A stretch of DNA of 11,951 bases from Gonapodya sp. JEL0774 (taxonomy: Eukaryota > Monoblepharomycota > Monoblepharidomycetes > Monoblepharidales > Gonapodyaceae). A program made the position numbers and the translations under genes. Shown here piece after piece: positions 8,420 to 11,951 of the stretch. The notes under the pieces were generated by a model. That model saw only the letters and a program-made list of their open reading frames with translations, did no database searches and was not told the DNA's origin. The stretch lies in the NCBI GenBank assembly GCA_027604505.1, contig JADIIX010000353.1:1-11951 (forward strand). The letters are read 5' to 3'. Each line of letters starts with the position of its first letter. The stretch's first letter is position 1.

Positions 8420-8979
8420 TATATGGCGCAGATCTTCTACCACGCTGACATGTCCTCTCTCCAAAGCGAACAACTATGCACCGGCTCGCATGAGTGCAGA
8501 AACGCTTGCACCTCGATCAAGGAAGCGTCGTACCATTTCACCATCGCCATTCTGAGCAGCACAACGGATAGCGTACTCCTGATTTGAGCCTATGTCAGCA
8601 CCATACTCAAGGAGAATCCTGACAGCCTCTTTGTGTCCCGCAGAGGCCGCCTGGTGCAAAGCTGAATTCTTATTGACTTGACGCTCGAGACTGTAGCTGT
8701 GATCCAACAGAAAGAGAACGATATTTGACCCTCCAGACCTTGAAGCGATTTGGAGGGAGCTGTCGAAGTCATCTTTCAGAAGGAGCTTAACGATATCCAA
8801 GGAACCCATCGTGGACGCTAGGCGGAGATGGATCGAAGAGCACGGCAAAGCGGTAGTCCCAGCCTCGTCTCGAGATGCCGACCGACTCTAAGAATCACTT
8901 CAGGTGGGAGCCGTGTAAGAGGAAACGGATTGTTTTCACGATGAACTTCAGTTGCAGAGGGAAGGATTAGGGATCCCAT
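8420..8979 (-). pseudogene. Broken F-box-ankyrin repeat gene
   Basis: The frame from ATG 8979 encodes an F-box-like segment: 'LTRLPPEVILRVGRHLETR' followed by 'LGLPLCRALRSIS', then a TAG at 8818-8820. In the neighbouring frame, which overlaps it, ankyrin repeats begin at about 8838: 'LRLASTMGSLDIVKLLL', then 'SALHQAASAGHKEAVRILLE' and 'YAIRCAAQNGDGEMVRRFLD'. That frame ends at TAG 8474-8476. Reading on past the TAG gives 'LFALERGHVSVVEDLRHI', which still looks like an ankyrin repeat. So I see one frameshift between F-box and repeats, one premature stop, and loss of later repeats. F-box-ankyrin proteins usually link SCF ubiquitin ligases to targets. A weak GTCGGC-TAG intron (phase 1) could restore the frame but would cut off most of the F-box. 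I think a pseudogene more likely. Confidence 0.65.
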
Positions 8980-9252
8980 AATTGACGACACAGTCGGACG
9001 GCGTGTTCCTATCAAAATGTTCTTTCGAATGAGACTTGCAGGTCGACTCAGTATGGAAAGAGCTCACTGGTGCTTTCGAAACAAACACGATGTGATCAAA
9101 GTGCTCTTGGTTCCATCCACTGAATAACTTTGGCCACGATGCACGGGCCAAGGCGCTTTTTCACATCAAAATTGTATTACGATGTAAAGCTGCAAAACAA
9201 TGAATGCAAAGCACCTTTTTGCAGTTGGCAGTTACTGCAACAGACAGCAATA
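8980..9252. other. Short intergenic stretch
   Basis: This lies between the end of the BTB gene (9253) and the start of the F-box-ankyrin remnant, both on the minus strand. A minus-strand open frame (8948-9151) overlaps it without family resemblance. I see no other feature. Confidence 0.4.
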
Positions 9253-10273
9253 CTACGGTATGTTGGGTATTGACACTCCGATTGTTGCAAGATCGGCTTT
9301 CACGAAACAAGTCCAACAATGTCCCTTCCAAGACTCGAGTGTAAAGTACTTTCCGTTGCCGAAGGACCGCTTACAACCACACTTCGGGCATTGCTCCGAG
9401 AATTTATCACCGTCCTCTCCGGCAGTCATATACCCTTTGGCATCTAAATACCGAATGATGCGTGCATACGCCCGCTCCTGGTTTTGATCTTGACATCTCT
9501 TTGTTTGATCCTCGGATATCTTTTTGCTTAAAATGTCTCCGAGTGTTTCCGTGCTCAGCTCATGAAACTTGCGAGCCAACTCCATACCAGAGATGCTTGT
9601 GTATGGTCCCCACAGACGATCGTACGCATCCTCACGCAGTTTTGCCTTCAAGTCTTTCAAATTGTATCGGTCCGCGAGTACAAATGTATCCAATGATCCC
9701 AAGGGATGTTTCAGCTCCAAGAAACAACCTAGATCAGTGGTGAGACGTGGGATTTCATATTTGTCGGCGAACGCAAGCAGATCTGCGACATTGTCCCTCG
9801 CGAATCCAGGATTGGGTTTGAGGTGAAGCCAGTTACAAAACACGCTGACTGTCGATATAGATTCCGGGAGGGGCACAATCTATAGATGACGCAGAACTTG
9901 GAGGTGGCTGAAAATTGGGGAGAGGGCTTCAGCTACTTACTGGTGCCGTCCTTGTGTTCTTTGCCTGGTTCATATCCTCAAGCATGGTTTTGAAGAAGCC
10001 GGAAGCTGAACTGAGCTGCGCCCAAATTTCGAAGTGCTTGACACGGGGAGCGGCCTCTTCCGCAAAAGGTCAAGAACGCATAATAGAGTGCGAAGAGCAC
10101 GACATATCAAAACATACCGCACGTGGGACATCTTCTTTGAGGGTGAGGCAGTTCGGCACAGCCTCGGTCGGAGTGCTCTCATCGCTTTCTGGCAGCGAAA
10201 CTTCCAAAATGATCTTCATGATCTGATCCACTATGCCAACACCTTCCTCCACCGAGCCATCGGTAGCATTCAT
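9253..10273 (-). CDS. BTB/POZ domain protein with C-terminal cysteine cluster
   Basis: Exons are 10118-10273, 9941-10054 and 9253-9879. The introns are 63 nt (donor GCG|GTATGT) and 61 nt (donor CCA|GTAAGT, acceptor ATCTATAG), all phase 0, giving 298 residues. The BTB fold covers roughly residues 53-165: 'VKHFEIWAQLSSASGFFKTM', then 'IVPLPESISTVSVFCNWLH', then 'LLAFADKYEIPRLTTDLGCF' and 'FVLADRYNLKDLKAKL'. The last two are the helical hairpins typical of BTB C-termini. A helical linker follows ('SGMELARKFHELSTETLGDI'). The C-terminus has CPKCGC and, 20 residues on, CWTC, a four-cysteine arrangement like a small zinc ribbon. BTB proteins dimerise and often bind Cullin-3; that role here is family knowledge, not shown. 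The first exon is acidic and unremarkable, and its acceptor (GGAAGAG) is weak. A decayed opposite-strand copy lies upstream. Confidence 0.8.
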
Positions 10274-10794
10274 TGCGAGAATTTAGTCTCTGACAATGTT
10301 AAACCTTGTTGCGATGTGGATCTTCAGATAAATGTTGGAAACTGGTGCATATTGTGGCGAAATGATAGCTTGTGGTGATTCGCCGCATCGCAGGTCTCAC
10401 ACTTGCACTGACTATGCCAAACATCATGGAAATGCCGAAATCAAAAAAACTCGTAGTGGTTAGCGAATGCCAATGGACAAGACTGTGCGATCCGACTTTG
10501 CAGCACTCCTGGATCGAGAAACATGATTCGCATCACATGGGGCAGGCATTTTCATCAGCGGTCGATTGAATGATCTAATTTCCGAAAGTACACAACAACA
10601 GGGATAAGACAACTTAGCAAAAGTAGATAAGGAGAAATGGAGTCCTTTCTTTGCAGCAGGTTTTTGAAAGCAAGGAGATTCGTTCGTGTGGAATCGAATT
10701 GTTGACGTCATTCACAAATTTGCCGCTCGGTCTTCTAACCAATAGTGCCGGGCGTACAAAACATAACTCTACACATTTAAGCTCCGAAATCACT
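10274..10794. other. Intergenic between divergent BTB gene and BTB remnant
   Basis: About 520 bases lie upstream of both the intact BTB gene (minus) and the BTB pseudogene (plus), so this is where a shared ancestral promoter or the duplication breakpoint should lie. It is A/T-rich, with short open frames (for example 10372-10569 plus) that match nothing I know. I did not find a long inverted repeat by eye. Confidence 0.4.
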
Positions 10795-11511
10795 ATGGAG
10801 CTCAAACCCAGTGGTGGAAGCACGGACATGTCAACCTTTGTTTCTGCAGCCCCATCAATATCCATGATGCCCCCGGTCAGAAGAGGGTCAACCCTTCCCC
10901 TCAAGACTTCAAGATATGTGCATCATAGCTCATGGCATGCTCGAAGTTTTTCAAGGACATGAATACAGATCTAGGGTCGGTGAATGGTAGCGGCGTCAGT
11001 GGACCGTGCGTTCCGATCAACTGTCTTCGTGTCACTGGGTCTCTATCGTCCACTGTCCAGATTTCCACTAGGTTATTCCTCTCCCGGAGCTCGAGTGCGT
11101 TGTGGAGGTCTTCCATAAGTGGATGCGGTATGATCGGGACTTGTGCTTCAGTTTCGAGAATGCTTCAGACATGCTCAATCTCGCCGGCAAGTATGAGGTT
11201 CCTCGCCTTTTTGAGGACGTCAGAGCGTATCTGTAATCCGAGGCGCCATATCCTCCTGTTGAGCTCCTGGTCATCGCTGATGTGCACAAACTTGAAATTA
11301 ACTAAGTCTCAAGAACAAAGTATGGGAACTCGCGTGCCAAGAGATTTGGAACCTTCCCAGCCAAAGCAAGCCCGTGTCTCGAAAATTGAAGGATAGATCT
11401 TATGCTACATCGTGCAGGCAGACGTTGGCAAAGATTCTGGGGAAACTGACGGGGGACACGGTGGCAAAATTGTTGATTGAGAAAATTCATGATGATCGCC
11501 CCACAAAATAA
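10795..11511 (+). pseudogene. Decayed BTB/POZ paralogue, inverted relative to the intact gene
   Basis: The clear part is 10881-11511. Exon 10881-10994 (114 nt, the same length as the middle exon of the intact gene) reads 'DFKICAS(stop)LMACSKFFKDM' against 'HFEIWAQLSSASGFFKTM'; its TAG is at 10926-10928. A 77-nt GTCAGT...CACTAG intron follows. Then 11072 opens 'VIPLPELECVVEVFHKW', matching 'IVPLPESISTVSVFCNW' immediately after the same intron position. 'MLNLAGKYEVPRLFEDV' matches 'LLAFADKYEIPRLTTDL'. A TAA at 11234-11236 interrupts, and 'PPVELLVIADVHKLE' continues the fold. A frameshift near 11296-11305 leads to 'LSLKNKVWELACQEIW' and 'ILGKLTGDTVAKLLIEKI', ending at 11511. An ATG at 10795 ('MELKPSGGSTDMS') could be the remnant of exon 1, but this is weak. 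No cysteine cluster is seen after the break. Confidence 0.75.
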
Positions 11512-11700
11512 ATAGCTTGATGATATGACTTGACGGTAACACAATCAATAGATTTCATGGCTCGGAGCTGCTGGGAAGTGATGAAGTGATGGTGATTTAT
11601 AGCAGGGGTACGTGTCCACAGCTTCAGTGGGCTTCCTGCACTGAGCAGCAGCAAAGCAACTGACGCATTTTCTCCTCGTTCGGAGAAATTTTACCAATTA
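11512..11700 (+). promoter_or_regulatory. Probable promoter and leader of the last gene
   Basis: This is the 189-base gap between the last stop of the BTB remnant and the ATG at 11701. It holds a CCAAT pentamer close to the start codon and a small inverted repeat at 11669-11688. Nothing marks the transcription start. Confidence 0.3.
11669..11688. repeat. Perfect 7-bp inverted repeat just upstream of a start codon
   Basis: TTTCTCC and GGAGAAA flank a 6-base loop (TCGTTC). The hairpin ends 12 bases before the ATG at 11701 and would lie in the 5' leader if the transcript starts upstream. A protein-binding palindrome or chance are equally possible. Confidence 0.45.
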
Positions 11701-11951
11701 ATGTTTGGCTGGCTCAAGAAACAAGACGGTGGATCAGGTGGAAATGGAAGCGGCGGCGGTCGGCGAGGGGGCAAGCGGCAGGGTGGTGGAGGGAAGGGAG
11801 AAGACGATGGTTTTGACTACGCCAGTTTCGGAATCGATCCAAGTCTGTTTAAAATACCCGGGATAGATGGAACCGACGGGATGGATGCAAATGGAGACGA
11901 CACAGAGGGAGAAGGTCTCGATGAGAACGACATTGATGATCCAAAGCTTCT
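11701..11951 (+). CDS. N-terminus of a Gly-rich, acidic protein, possibly CC2D1-type; cut by window end
   Basis: An ATG at 11701 opens a frame that runs to the window edge (83 complete codons). It starts 'MFGWLKKQDGGSGGNGSGGG', continues with a basic Gly/Arg/Lys tract, then 'DDGFDYASFGIDPSLFKIPG', and ends with an acidic stretch finishing 'LDENDIDDPKL'. A short N-terminal 'MFGWLKK', a Phe/Gly-Ile-Asp-Pro segment and a terminal 'DDP-K/E-L' motif recall the N-termini of CC2D1 proteins (coiled-coil, DM14 and C2 domain regulators of ESCRT-III). The DM14 and C2 domains that would prove it lie outside. I am confident of the coding frame and much less so of the family. The upstream sequence is A/T-rich with CCAAT at 11694-11698. 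Confidence 0.5.
   Translation, partial: MFGWLKKQDGGSGGNGSGGGRRGGKRQGGGGKGEDDGFDYASFGIDPSLFKIPGIDGTDGMDANGDDTEGEGLDENDIDDPKL

Noticed and set aside
10926-11236. Reassigned stop codons (TAG/TAA read as amino acids)
   Set aside because: The BTB remnant also has a frameshift, and neighbouring intact genes end in TAA, TAG or TGA at sensible places, so decay explains it better than a variant code.
10932-11396. A 154-codon plus-strand open frame
   Set aside because: It agrees with the BTB remnant only at its start ('CSKFFKDMNTDLG'). It then reads through the proposed intron and leaves the frame that aligns with the intact BTB gene.
1-11951. Bacterial-type defence island, CRISPR array, transposon or viral insertion
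   Set aside because: No regularly spaced repeats, no long terminal inverted or direct repeats, and no transposase, polymerase or integrase motifs were seen. Intron-rich genes indicate nuclear eukaryotic DNA.

Overview
The window looks like nuclear DNA of a eukaryote, most likely a fungus and perhaps a zoosporic (chytrid-type) one. Almost every convincing reading frame is split by short GT-AG introns (37 to about 220 nt, most 60-120) whose phases match exactly across the junctions. The recognisable proteins are eukaryotic: a multi-pass receptor-like protein, a THEM4-like hotdog thioesterase, a DUF1757-like membrane protein, a BTB/POZ protein, F-box and ankyrin sequence, and a possible CC2D1-type N-terminus. 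The taxonomic guess rests on these families and on intron style, not on a marker gene. I see no rRNA, tRNA, CRISPR array, insertion sequence or bacterial-style operon.

Layout. 1-1678 (minus): a seven-exon, seven-membrane-segment protein whose 3' end lies outside the window. 1679-2376: no supported gene. 2377-3755 (minus): an unrecognised membrane-protein gene with uncertain 5' and 3' splicing and an in-frame TAG near its start. 4042-5253 (minus): a probably mitochondrial THEM4-like thioesterase, possibly with an additional in-frame 93-nt intron. 5556-6221 (minus): a DUF1757-like protein. It is divergent from a three-exon Gly/Ser/Pro-rich gene on the plus strand (6559-7386), with 337 bp between the two starts. 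7387-8400: a difficult stretch with short coding-like segments in several frames and on both strands; I do not commit to a gene there.

The right third is different in character: it is a patch of adaptor-type repeat and domain genes in various states of decay. 8420-8979 (minus) is a broken F-box-ankyrin gene. 9253-10273 (minus) is an apparently intact three-exon BTB/POZ gene with a four-cysteine C-terminal cluster. 10881-11511 (plus) is a decayed BTB paralogue in the opposite orientation, with the intron before its 'PLPE' block at the same place as in the intact gene, but with two in-frame stops and a frameshift. 11701 to the end (plus) is the start of a Gly-rich, acidic protein that may be a CC2D1-type ESCRT regulator.

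The genes do not form an obvious pathway. The most informative signal is the birth-and-death pattern of BTB, F-box and ankyrin genes, families often used as ubiquitin-ligase substrate adaptors. Nothing here justifies claiming a new defence, mobile or biosynthetic system.
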